DNA from: Nomia melanderi
Lineage: Eukaryota > Arthropoda > Insecta > Hymenoptera > Halictidae
Reading direction: 5' to 3'
DNA length: 64,000 nt
Assembly (NCBI RefSeq): GCF_051020985.1
Contig: NW_027475147.1
Span: 1,302,001-1,366,000, forward strand
Below the pieces are notes generated by a model. The model was given only the letters and a program-made list of their open reading frames with translations, searched no databases and had not been told where the DNA came from. Positions 50,822 to 63,610 of this stretch are shown piece by piece. Each line of letters begins with the position of its first letter. The stretch's first letter is position 1. Position numbers and translations under genes: made by a program.

Positions 50822-52596
50822 ATTGCGCTATCTGTAATAGCACCCGAGATATCACCATATATATAATGGATTTTTCCTTGACCCTGACAGTCCGGCCCCA
50901 TGTGTCGATGGTTTTCTCGGTCCCTCGTGGTCCCTGGTCGATCCCGCTGCTCAGATTCATGCGCCAGTGCCCCCTGCAGATAATTCACTTTGATTTATTG
51001 CGCTATCTCTAATAGCACCCGAGATATCACCAAATATATATTGGATTTTTCCCTGCCCCTGACAGTCCGGCCCAATGAGACGGTGATTTTCTCGGCCCCT
51101 GGTGGTCCGAGATCGTTCCCGCTGCACAGATTCATGCGCTAGGGCCTCTTGCAGACAATGCACTTTGATTTATTGCGCTATTTCTAATAGCACCCGAGAT
51201 ATCACCAGATATATCTTGGATTTTTCCTTGACCCTGACAGTCCGGCCCCATGTGTCGATGGTTTTCTCGGTCCCTCGTGGTCCCTGGACGATCCCGCTGC
51301 TCAGATTCATGCGCCAGTGCCCCCTGCAGATAATTCACTTTGATTTATTGCGCTATCTCTAATAGCACCCGAGATATCACCAAATATATATTGGATTTTT
51401 CCTTGACCCTGACATTCCGGCCCAATGTGTCGATGGTTTTCTCGGTCCCTCGTGGTCCCAGGTCGATCCCGCTGCACAGATTCATGCGCCAGGGCCTCCT
51501 ACAGACAATGCACTTTGACTTATTGCGCTATCTCTAATAGCACCCGAGATATCACCAGATATATATTGGATTTTTCCCTGACCCTGAGTGTCCGGCCCCA
51601 TGAGACGGTAGTTTTCTCGGCCGCTGGTGGTCCGAGGTCGTTCCCGCTGCACACATTCATGCGCCAGGGCCTCCTGCAGACAATGCACTTTGATTTATTG
51701 CGCTGTCTCTAATAGCACCCGAGATATCACCAGATATATATTGGATTTTTCCCTGACCCCGAGTGTCCGTCCCCATGAGACGGTGGTTTTCTCGGCCCGT
51801 GGTGGTCCGAGGTCGTTCCGGCTGCACAGATTCATGCGCTAGGGCCTCCTGCAGACAATGCACGTTGATTTATTGCGCTATCTCTAATAGCACCCGAGAT
51901 ATCACCAGATTTATATTGGATTTTTCCATGACCCTGAGTGTCCGACCCCATGAGACGGTGGTTTTCTCGGCCCCTGGTGGTCCGAGGTCGTTCCCGCCGC
52001 ACAGATTCATGCGCCAGGGCCTTCTACAGACAATGCACTTTGATTTATTGCGCTATCTGTAATAGCACCCGAGATATCACCAGATATATATTGGATTTTT
52101 TCCTGACCCTGAGTGTCCGACCCCATGAGACTGTAGTTTTCTGGGCCCCTGGTGGTCCGAGGTCGTGCCCGCTGCACCGATTCATGCGCCCGGGCCTCCT
52201 GCATACAATGCACTTTGATTTATTGCGCTATCTCTAATAGCACCCGAGATATCACCAGATATATATTGGATTTTTGCATGACCCTGACAGACCGGCCCCA
52301 TGTGTCGATGGTTTTCTCGGTCCCTCGTGATCCGAGGTCGATCCCGCTGCACAGATTCATGCGCCAGGGCGCCCTGCAGATAATTCACTTTGATTTATTG
52401 CGCTATCTCTAATAGCACCCGAGATATCACCAGATATATCTTGGATTTTTCCTTGACCCTGACAGTCCGGCCCCATGTGTCGATGGTTTTCTCGGTCCCT
52501 CGTGGTCCCTGGACGATCCCGCTGCTCAGATTCATGCGCCAGTGCCCCCTGCAGATAATTCACTTTGATTTATTGCGCTATCTCTAATAGCACCCG
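50822..52596. repeat. 10-monomer block, copy 1
   Basis: The segment matches about 55,546-57,319 at an offset of 4,724 then 4,723 bp. Shared marks include ACCATATATATAATGG, TTCCCTGCCCCTGACAG, GTCCGAGATCG, CCCCGAGTGTCCGTCC, GGCCCGTGGTGG and CTGTAGTTTTCTGGGCC. The offset change comes from a one-base deletion near 56,468 in the later copy. Confidence 0.84.
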
Positions 52597-55554
52597 AGAT
52601 ATCACCAGATATATCTTGGATTTTTCCTTGACCCTGACAGTCCGGCCCCATGTGTCGATGGTTTTCTCGGTCCCTCGTGGTCCCTGGTCGATCCCGCAGC
52701 TCAGATTCATGCGCCAGTGCCCCCTGCAGATAATTCACTTTGATTTATTGCGCTATCTCTAATAGCACCCGAGATATCACCAAATATATATTGGATTTTT
52801 CCTTGACCCTGACATTCCGGCCCAATGTGTCGATGGTTTTCTCGGTCCCTCGTGGTCCCAGGTCGATCCCGCTGCACAGATTCATGCGCCAGGGCCTCCT
52901 ACAGACAATGCACTTTGACTTATTGCGCTATCACTAATAGCACCCGAGATATCACCAGATATATATTGGATTTTTCCCTGACCCTGAGTGTCCGGCCCCA
53001 TGAGACGGTAGTTTTCTCGGCCGCTGGTGGTCCGAGGTCGTTCCCGCTGCACACATTCAAGCGCCAGGGCCTCCTGCAGACAATGCACTTTGATTTATTG
53101 CGCTATCTCTAATAGCACCCGAGATATCATAAGATATATATTGGATTTTTCCCTGACCCTGACAGTCCGGCCCCATGTGTCGGTGGTTTTCTCGGCCCCT
53201 GATGGTCCGAGGTCGTTCCCGCTGCACGGATTCATGCGCCAGGGCCCCCTGCAGATAATTCACTTTGGTTTAGTGCGCTACCTGTAAGAGCACCCGAGAT
53301 ATCACCAGATATGTATTGAATTTTTCCCCGACCCTGAGTGTCCGGCCCCATGTGTCGGTGGTTTTCTCGGCCCCTGGTGGTCCGAGGTCGATCCCGCTGC
53401 ACACATTCATGCGCCACGGCCTCCTACAGACAATGCACTTTGATTTAATACGCTATCTGCAATAGCACCCGAGATATCACCAGATATATATTGGATTCTT
53501 CCTTGACCCTGACAGTCCGGCCCCATGTGTCGATGGTTTTCTCGGTCCCTCGTGGTCCGAGGTCGGTCCCGCTACACAGATTCATGCGCCAGGGCCCCCT
53601 GCAGATAATTCACTTTGATTTATTGCGCTATTTTTAATAGCACCCGAGATATGACCATATATATATTGGATTTTGCCCTGACCCTGAGTGTCCGGCCCCA
53701 TGAGACGGTGGTTTTCTCGGCCCCTGGTGGTCCGAGGTCGTTCCCGCTGCACAGATTCATTCGCCAGTGCCTCCTACAGACAATGCACTTTGATTTATTG
53801 CGCTATCTGTAATAGCACCCGAGATATCACCAGATATATATTGAATTTTTCCCTGACCCTGACAGTCCGGCCCCTTGTGTCGGTAGTTTTCTCGGCCCCT
53901 GGTGGTCCGAGGTCGTTCCCGCTGCACAGATTCATGCGCTAGGGCCTCCTACAGACAATGCACTTTCTTTATTGCGCTATCTCTAATAGCACCCGAGATA
54001 TCACCAGATATATATTGGATTTTTGCATGACCATGACAGTCCGGCCCCATGAGACGGTGGTTTTCTCGGCCCCTGGTGGTCCGAGGTCGTTCCCGCTGCT
54101 CAGATTCATGCGCCAGGGCCTCTTGCAGATAATTCACTTTGATTTATTGCGCTATCTCTAATAGCACCCGTGATATCACCTGATATATATTGGATTTTTG
54201 CATGACCATGACAGTCCGGCCCCATGAGACGGTGGTTTTCTCGGCCCCTGGTGGTCCGAGGTCGTTCCCGCTGCTCAGATTCATGCGCCAGGGCCCCCTG
54301 CAGATAATTCACTTTGATTTATTGCGCTATCTCTAATAGCACCCGAGATATCACCAGATATATATTGAATTTTTCCCCGACCCTGAGTGTCCGGCCCCAT
54401 GTGTCGGTGGTTTTCTCGGCCCCTGGTGGTCCGAGGTCGATCCCGCTGCACAGATTCATGCGCCAGGGCCTCCTACAGACAATGCACTTTGATTTATTGC
54501 GCTATCTCTAATAGCACCCGAGATATCACCAGATATATCTTGGATTTTTCCTTGACCCTGACAGTCCGGCCCCATGTGTCGATGGTTTTCTCGGTCCCTC
54601 GTGGTCCCTGGTCGATCCCGCAGCTCAGATTCATGCGCCAGTGCCCCCTGCAGATAATTCACTTTGATTTATTGCGCTATCTCTAATAGCACCCGAGATA
54701 TCACCAAATATATATTGGATTTTTCCTTGACCCTGACATTCCGGCCCAATGTGTCGATGGTTTTCTCGGTCCCTCGTGGTCCCAGGTCGATCCCGCTGCA
54801 CAGATTCATGCGCCAGGGCCTCCTACAGACAATGCACTTTGACTTATTGCGCTATCACTAATAGCACCCGAGATATCACCAGATATATATTGGATTTTTC
54901 CCTGACCCTGAGTGTCCGGCCCCATGAGACGGTAGTTTTCTCGGCCGCTGGTGGTCCGAGGTCGTTCCCGCTGCACACATTCAAGCGCCAGGGCCTCCTG
55001 CAGACAATGCACTTTGATTTATTGCGCTATCTCTAATAGCACCCGAGATATCATAAGATATATATTGGATTTTTCCCTGACCCTGACAGTCCGGCCCCAT
55101 GTGTCGGTGGTTTTCTCGGCCCCTGATGGTCCGAGGTCGTTCCCGCTGCACGGATTCATGCGCCAGGGCCCCCTGCAGATAATTCACTTTGGTTTAGTGC
55201 GCTACCTGTAAGAGCACCCGAGATATCACCAGATATGTATTGAATTTTTCCCCGACCCTGAGTGTCCGGCCCCATGTGTCGGTGGTTTTCTCGGCCCCTG
55301 GTGGTCCGAGGTCGATCCCGCTGCACACATTCATGCGCCACGGCCTCCTACAGACAATGCACTTTGATTTAATACGCTATCTGCAATAGCACCCGAGATA
55401 TCACCAGATATATATTGGATTCTTCCTTGACCCTGACAGTCCGGCCCCATGTGTCGATGGTTTTCTCGGTCCCTCGTGGTCCGAGGTCGGTCCCGCTACA
55501 CAGATTCATGCGCCAGGGCCCCCTGCAGATAATTCACTTTGATTTATTGCGCTA
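52559..55554. repeat. 17-monomer near-copy of 47,136-50,131
   Basis: The segment follows 47,136-50,131 at an offset of 5,423 bp, so it contains one full 11-monomer block and part of the next. It reads GCACAGATTC where the first copy has GCCCACATTC near 49,025. It ends near 55,554, where CTATCTGTAATAG replaces CTATTTTTAATAG, and joins the 4,724-bp-offset copy. Confidence 0.86.
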
Positions 55555-55884
55555 TCTGTAATAGCACCCGAGATATCACCATATATATAATGGATTTTTC
55601 CTTGACCCTGACAGTCCGGCCCCATGTGTCGATGGTTTTCTCGGTCCCTCGTGGTCCCTGGTCGATCCCGCTGCTCAGATTCATGCGCCAGTGCCCCCTG
55701 CAGATAATTCACTTTGATTTATTGCGCTATCTCTAATAGCACCCGAGATATCACCAAATATATATTGGATTTTTCCCTGCCCCTGACAGTCCGGCCCAAT
55801 GAGACGGTGATTTTCTCGGCCCCTGGTGGTCCGAGATCGTTCCCGCTGCACAGATTCATGCGCTAGGGCCTCTTGCAGACAATG

Positions 55885-57108
55885 CACTTTGATTTATTGC
55901 GCTATCTCTAATAGCACCCGAGATATCACCAGATATATCTTGGATTTTTCCTTGACCCTGACAGTCCGGCCCCATGTGTCGATGGTTTTCTCGGTCCCTC
56001 GTGGTCCCTGGACGATCCCGCTGCTCAGATTCATGCGCCAGTGCCCCCTGCAGATAATTCACTTTGATTTATTGCGCTATCTCTAATAGCACCCGAGATA
56101 TCACCAAATATATATTGGATTTTTCCTTGACCCTGACATTCCGGCCCAATGTGTCGATGGTTTTCTCGGTCCCTCGTGGTCCCAGGTCGATCCCGCTGCA
56201 CAGATTCATGCGCCAGGGCCTCCTACAGACAATGCACTTTGACTTATTGCGCTATCTCTAATAGCACCCGAGATATCACCAGATATATATTGGATTTTTC
56301 CCTGACCCTGAGTGTCCGGCCCCATGAGACGGTAGTTTTCTCGGCCGCTGGTGGTCCGAGGTCGTTCCCGCTGCACACATTCATGCGCCAGGGCCTCCTG
56401 CAGACAATGCACTTTGATTTATTGCGCTGTCTCTAATAGCACCCGAGATATCACCAGATATATATTGGTTTTTCCCTGACCCCGAGTGTCCGTCCCCATG
56501 AGACGGTGGTTTTCTCGGCCCGTGGTGGTCCGAGGTCGTTCCGGCTGCACAGATTCATGCGCTAGGGCCTCCTGCAGACAATGCACGTTGATTTATTGCG
56601 CTATCTCTAATAGCACCCGAGATATCACCAGATTTATATTGGATTTTTCCATGACCCTGAGTGTCCGACCCCATGAGACGGTGGTTTTCTCGGCCCCTGG
56701 TGGTCCGAGGTCGTTCCCGCCGCACAGATTCATGCGCCAGGGCCTTCTACAGACAATGCACTTTGATTTATTGCGCTATCTGTAATAGCACCCGAGATAT
56801 CACCAGATATATATTGGATTTTTTCCTGACCCTGAGTGTCCGACCCCATGAGACTGTAGTTTTCTGGGCCCCTGGTGGTCCGAGGTCGTGCCCGCTGCAC
56901 CGATTCATGCGCCCGGGCCTCCTGCAGACAATGCACTTTGATTTATTGCGCTATCTCTAATAGCACCCGAGATATCACCAGATATATATTGGATTTTTGC
57001 ATGACCCTGACAGACCGGCCCCATGTGTCGATGGTTTTCTCGGTCCCTCGTGGTCCGAGGTCGATCCCGCTGCACAGATTCATGCGCCAGGGCGCCCTGC
57101 AGATAATT
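55885..57108. repeat. 7-monomer tandem duplication, copy 1 (1,224 bp)
   Basis: This is the first copy of a seven-monomer repeat whose second copy starts at 57,109. It carries a private one-base deletion (TATTGGTTTTTCCC near 56,468, against TATTGGATTTTTCCC at the same place in the other copies). The deletion therefore arose after or during this duplication. Confidence 0.87.
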
Positions 57109-58379
57109 CACTTTGATTTATTGCGCTATCTCTAATAGCACCCGAGATATCACCAGATATATCTTGGATTTTTCCTTGACCCTGACAGTCCGGCCCCATG
57201 TGTCGATGGTTTTCTCGGTCCCTCGTGGTCCCTGGACGATCCCGCTGCTCAGATTCATGCGCCAGTGCCCCCTGCAGATAATTCACTTTGATTTATTGCG
57301 CTATCTCTAATAGCACCCGAGATATCACCAAATATATATTGGATTTTTCCTTGACCCTGACATTCCGGCCCAATGTGTCGATGGTTTTCTCGGTCCCTCG
57401 TGGTCCCAGGTCGATCCCGCTGCACAGATTCATGCGCCAGGGCCTCCTACAGACAATGCACTTTGACTTATTGCGCTATCTCTAATAGCACCCGAGATAT
57501 CACCAGATATATATTGGATTTTTCCCTGACCCTGAGTGTCCGGCCCCATGAGACGGTAGTTTTCTCGGCCGCTGGTGGTCCGAGGTCGTTCCCGCTGCAC
57601 ACATTCATGCGCCAGGGCCTCCTGCAGACAATGCACTTTGATTTATTGCGCTGTCTCTAATAGCACCCGAGATATCACCAGATATATATTGGATTTTTCC
57701 CTGACCCCGAGTGTCCGTCCCCATGAGACGGTGGTTTTCTCGGCCCGTGGTGGTCCGAGGTCGTTCCGGCTGCACAGATTCATGCGCTAGGGCCTCCTGC
57801 AGACAATGCACGTTGATTTATTGCGCTATCTCTAATAGCACCCGAGATATCACCAGATTTATATTGGATTTTTCCATGACCCTGAGTGTCCGACCCCATG
57901 AGACGGTGGTTTTCTCGGCCCCTGGTGGTCCGAGGTCGTTCCCGCCGCACAGATTCATGCGCCAGGGCCTTCTACAGACAATGCACTTTGATTTATTGCG
58001 CTATCTGTAATAGCACCCGAGATATCACCAGATATATATTGGATTTTTTCCTGACCCTGAGTGTCCGACCCCATGAGACTGTAGTTTTCTGGGCCCCTGG
58101 TGGTCCGAGGTCGTGCCCGCTGCACCGATTCATGCGCCCGGGCCTCCTGCAGACAATGCACTTTGATTTATTGCGCTATCTCTAATAGCACCCGAGATAT
58201 CACCAGATATATATTGGATTTTTGCATGACCCTGACAGACCGGCCCCATGTGTCGATGGTTTTCTCGGTCCCTCGTGGTCCGAGGTCGATCCCGCTGCAC
58301 AGATTCATGCGCCAGGGCGCCCTGCAGATAATTCACTTTGATTTATTGCGCTATCTCTAATAGCACCCGAGATATCACC
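57109..58379. repeat. 7-monomer tandem duplication, copy 2 (1,225 bp plus shared flank)
   Basis: This is the second copy. Identity extends to about 58,379, where CACCTGATAT replaces CACCAGATAT. It retains the base missing from copy 1, as does the related block near 51.4-52.4 kb, so this state is ancestral. Confidence 0.86.
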
Positions 58380-59229
58380 TGATATATATTGGATTTTTCC
58401 CTGACCCTGAGTGTCCGACCCCATGAGACGGTAGTTTTCTCGGCCCCTGGTGGTCCGAGGTCGATACCGCTGCACAGGTTCATGCGCCAGGGCCTCTTGC
58501 AGATAATTCACTTTGTTTTATTCCGCTATCTGTAATAGCACCCGAGATATCACTAGATATATGCCGGATTTTTACATGACATTGGGTGACGGATTCCGAA
58601 TATCTGTAATTTTCTCGGCGCCTCGTGTTCCGAGGTCGTTCCTGCTGCACAGATTCATTCGCCAGTGCCTCCTACAGACAATGCACTTTGATTTATTTCG
58701 CTATCTCTAATAGCACCCGAGATATCACCAGATATATATTGGATTCTTCCTTGACCCTGACAGTCCGGCCCCATGTGTCGATGGTTTTCTCGGTCCCTCG
58801 TGGTCCGAGGTCGGTCCCGCTACACAGATTCATGCGCCAGGGCCCCATGCAGATAATTCACTTTGATTTATTGCTCTATTTTTAATAGCACCCGAGATAT
58901 GACCATATATATATTGGATTTTGCCCTGACCCTGATTGTGCGGCCCCATGAGACGGTGGTTTTCTCGGCCCCTGGTGGTCCGAGGTCGTTCCCGCTGCAC
59001 AGATTCATTCGCCAGTGCCTCCTACAGACAATGCACTTTGATTTATTGCGCTATCTGTAATAGCACCCGAGATATCACCAGATATATATTGAATTTTTCC
59101 CTGACCCTGACAGTCCGGCACCTTGTGTCGGTGGTTTTCTCGGCCCCTGGTGGTCCGAGGTCGTTCCCGCTGCACAGATTCATGCGCTAGGGCCTCCTAC
59201 AGACAATGCACTTTCTTTATTGCGCTATC
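58326..59229. repeat. 5-monomer dispersed duplication, copy 1
   Basis: The segment resembles 60,949-61,852 at an offset of 2,623 bp. It shares CACTAGATATATGCCGG (a diverged-cassette monomer), CATTCGCCAGTGCC, ATATGACCATATAT and the short CACTTTCTTTATT junction. Several substitutions separate the copies, so it is older than the neighbouring duplications. Confidence 0.75.
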
Positions 59230-60948
59230 TCTAACAGCACCCGAGATATCACCAGATATATATTGGATTTTTGCATGACCCTGACAGTCCGGCCCCATGA
59301 GACGGTGGTTTTCTCGGCCCCTGGTGGTCCGAGGTCGTTCCCGCTGCTCAGATTCATGCGCCAGGGCCTCTTGCAGATAATTCACTTTGATTTATTGCGC
59401 TATCTCTAATAGCACCCGAGATATCACCTGATATATATTGGATTTTTCCCTGACCCTGAGTGTTCGGCCCCATGTGTCGGTGGTTTTCTCGGCCCCTGGT
59501 GGTCCGAGGTCGTTCCCGCTGCACAGATTCATGCGCCAGGGCCCCCTGCAGATAATTCACTTTGATTTATTGCGCTACCTCTAATAGCACCCGAGATATC
59601 ACCAGATATATATTGGATTTTTCCCTGACCCTGACAGTCCGGCCCCATGAGACGGTAGTTTTCTCGCCCCCTGGTGGTCCGAGGTCGTTCCCGCTGCACA
59701 GATTCATGCGCCAGGGCCTCCTACAGACAATGCACTTTGATTTATTGCGCTATCTGTAATAGCACCCGAGATATCACCAGATGTATATTGAATTTTTCCC
59801 CGACCCTGAGTGTCCGGCCCCATGTGTCGGTGGTTTTCTCGGCCGCTGGTGGTCCGAGGTCGTTCCCGCTGCACAGATTCATGCGCCAGGGCCTCCTGCA
59901 GACAATGCACTTTGATTTATTGCGCTATCTCTAATAGCACCCGAGATATCACCAGATATATATTGGATCCTTCCCTGACCCTGACAGTCCGGCCCCATGT
60001 ATCGGTGGTTTTCTCGGCCCCTGGTGGTCCGAGGTCGTTACCGCTGCACAGATTCATGCGCCGGGGCCCCCTGCAGATAATTCATTTTGGTTTAGTGTGC
60101 TATCTGTAAGAGCACCCGAAATATCATCAGATATATATTGAATTTTTCCCAGACCCTCAGTGTCCGGACCCATGTGTCGATGGTTTTCTCGGTCCCTCGT
60201 GGTCCGAGGTCGATGCCGCTGCACAGATGCATGCGCCAGGGCCTCCTACAGACAATGCACTTTGATTTATTGCGCTATCTCTAATAGCACACGAGATATC
60301 ACCACATGTAGATTGGGTTTTTCCTTGACCCTGCAGTCCGGCCTCATGTGTCGATGGTTTTCTCGGTCTCTCGTGGTCCGATGTCGATCCCGCTGTACAG
60401 ATTCATGCATCAAGGCCTCCTACAGACAATGCACTTTGATTTATTGCGCTATCTCTAATACCACACGAGATATCACCAGATATATATTGGATTTTTCCCT
60501 GACCCTGAGTGTCCGACCCCTTGAGACGGTGGTTTTCTCGGCCCCTGGTGGTCCGAGGTCGTTCCCGCTGCACAGATTCACGAGCCAGGGCCTCCTACAG
60601 ACAATGCACTTTGATTTATTGCGCTATCTCTAATAGCACCCGAGATATCACCGGATATATATTGGATTTTTCCTTGATCCTGAGAGTCCTACCCCATGAG
60701 ACGGTGGTTTTCTCGACCCCTGGTGGTCCGAGGGCGTTCCCGCTGCACAGATTCATGGGCCAGGGCCTCCTATAGATAATTCACTTTGGTTTATTGCCCT
60801 ATCTCTAATAGCGCCCGAGATATCACCAGATATATATTGCATTTTTCCCTGACCCTGACAGTCCGGCCCCATGTGTCGGTGGTTTTCTCGGCCCCTGGTG
60901 GTCCGAGGTCGTTACCGCTGCACAGATTCATGCGCCGGTGCCTCTTGC

Positions 60949-61852
60949 AGATAATTCACTTTGATTTATTGCGCTATCTCTAATAGCACCCGAGATATCA
61001 CCTGATATATATTGGATTTTTCCCTGACCCGGAGTGTCCGATCCCATGAGACGGTAGTTTTCTCGGCCCCTGGTGGTCCGAGGTTGATCCCGCTGCACAG
61101 ATTCATGCGCCAGGGCCTCTTGCAGATAATTCACTTTGGTTTATTCCGCTATCTGTAATAGCACCCGAGATATCACTAGATATATGCCGGATTTTTACAT
61201 GACATTGGGTGACGGATTCCGAATATCTGTAATTTTCTCGGCGCCTGGTGGTCCGAGGTCGTTCCTGCTGCACAGATTCATTCGCCAGTGCCTCCTACAG
61301 ACAATGCACTTTGATTTATTTCGCTATCTCTAATAGCACCCGAGATATCACCAGATATATATTGGATTTTTCCTTGACCCTGACAGTCCGGCCCCATGTG
61401 TCGATGGTTTTCTCGGTCCCTCGTGGTCCGAGGTCGGTCCCGCTACACAGATTCATGCGCCAGGGCCCCCTGCAGATAATTCACTTTGATTTATTGCGCT
61501 ATTTTTAATAGCACCCGAGATATGACCATATATATATTGGATTTTGCCCTGACCCTGAGTGTCCGGCCCCATGAGACGATGGTTTTCTCGGCCCCTGGTG
61601 GTCCGAGGTCGTTCCCGCTGCACAGATTCATTCGCCAGTGCCTCCTACAGACAATGCACATTGATTTATTGCGCTATCTGTAATAGCACCCGAGATATCA
61701 CCAGATATATATTGAATTTTTCCCTGACCCTGACAGTCCGGCCCCTTGTGTCGGTGGTTTTCTCGGCCCCTGGTGGTCCGAGGTCGTTCCCGCTGCACAG
61801 ATTCATGCGCTAGGGCCTCCTACAGACAATGCACTTTCTTTATTGCGCTATC
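60949..61852. repeat. 5-monomer dispersed duplication, copy 2
   Basis: This is the partner of 58,326-59,229. It differs, for example, at GACCCGGAGTG, CCGATCCCATG and GAGGTTGATCC in its first monomer. Confidence 0.75.
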
Positions 61853-62459
61853 TGTAATAGCACCCGAGATATCACCAGATATATATTGGATTTTTCCCCG
61901 ACACTGAGTGTCCGGCCCCATGAGACGGTGGTTTTCTCGGCCCCTGGTGGGCCGAGGTCGTTCCCGCTGCACAGATTCATGCGCCAGGGCCTCTTGCAGA
62001 TAATTCACTTTGATTTATTGCGCTATCTTTAATAGCACCTGAGATATCACCAGATATATATTGGATTTTTCCCTGACCCTGACAGTCCGGCCCCATGAGA
62101 CGGTGATTTTCTCGGCCCCTGGTGGTCCGAGGTCGTTCCCGCTGCACAGAATTATGCGCCAGGGCCTCCTGCAGACAATGCACTTTGATTTAATGCGCTA
62201 TGTGTAATAGCACCCGAGATATCACCATATATATATATTGGATTTTCCCCTGACCCTTAGTGTCCGGCCCCATGAGACGGTAGGTTTCTCGCCCCCTGGT
62301 GGTCCGAGGTCGTTCCCGCTGCACAGATTCATGCGCCAGGGCCTCCTACAGACAATGCACTTTGATTTATTGCGCTATCTGTAATAGCACCCGAGATATC
62401 ACCAGATATATATTGGATTTTTCCCCGACCCTGAGTGTCCGGCCCCATATGTCGGTGGT

Positions 62460-63610
62460 TTTCTCGGCCCCTGGTTGTCCGAGGTCGATCCCGCTGCACA
62501 GATGCATGCGCCAGGGCCTCCTACAGACAATTCACTTTGATTTATTGCGCTATCTGTAATAACACCCGAGATATCACCAGATATATATTGGATTTTTCCC
62601 TGACCCTGATACTCCGGCTCCATGAGACGGTGATTTTCTCGGCCCGTGGTGGTCCGAGGTCGATCCCGCTGCACAGATTCATGCGCCAGGGCCTCCTACA
62701 GACAATGCACTTTGATTTGTTGCGCTATCTGTAATAGCACCCGAGATATCATCAGATATATATTGAATTTTTCCCTGACCCTGAGTGTCCGGCCCCATGA
62801 GACGGTAGTTTTCTCGGCCCCTGGTGGTCCGAGGTCGTTCCCTCTAGACAGATTCATGCGCTAGGGCCTCCTGCAGACAATTCACTTTGATTTATTGCGC
62901 TATCTGTAATAGCACCCGAGATATCACCAGATGTATATTGAATTTTTCCCCGACCCTGAGTGTCCGGCCCCATGAGACGGTAGTTTTCTCGGCCCCTGGT
63001 GGTCCGAGGTCGTTCCCTCTAGACAGATTCATATCCAGGGCCTCCTGCAGCAATGCACTTTGATTTATTGCGCTATCTCTAATAGCACCCGAGATATCAC
63101 CAGATATATATTGGATTCTTCCCTGACCCTGACAGTCCGGCCCCATGTGTCGGGGGTTTTCTCGGTCCCTCGTGGTCCGATGTCGATCCCGCTGCACAGA
63201 TTCATGCGCCAGGGCCCCCTGCAGATAATTCACTTTGGTTTAGTGCGCTATCTGTAAGAGCACCCGTGATATCACCAGATATATATTGGATTTTTCCCTG
63301 ACCTTGAGTGTCCGGCCCCATGAGACGGTAGTTTACTCGGCCCCTGGTTGTCCGAGGTCGATCCCGCTGCACAGATGCATGCGCCAGGGCCTCCTACAGA
63401 CAATTCACTTTGATTTATTGCGCTATCTGTAATAACACCCGAGATATCACCAGATATATATTGGATTTTTCCCTGACCCTGATACTCCGGCTTCATGAGA
63501 CGGTGATTTTCTCGGCCCGTGGTGGTCCGAGGTCGATCCCGCTGCACAGATTCATGCGCCAGGGCCTCCTACAGACAATGCACTTTGATTTATTGCGCTA
63601 TGTGTAATAG
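62460..63610. repeat. Local duplication pair (873-bp offset) with two deletion-bearing monomers
   Basis: Positions about 62,460-62,735 match 63,333-63,608, sharing CTGGTTGTCCGAGG, CAGATGCATGCG, GTAATAACACCCG and CTGATACTCCGGC. Between them, adjacent monomers share CGTTCCCTCTAGACAG (62,831 and 63,014). The second lost two bases (ATTCATATCCAGG and CTGCAGCAATGC). These two deletions join two minus-strand frames into a longer but meaningless one. Confidence 0.75.
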
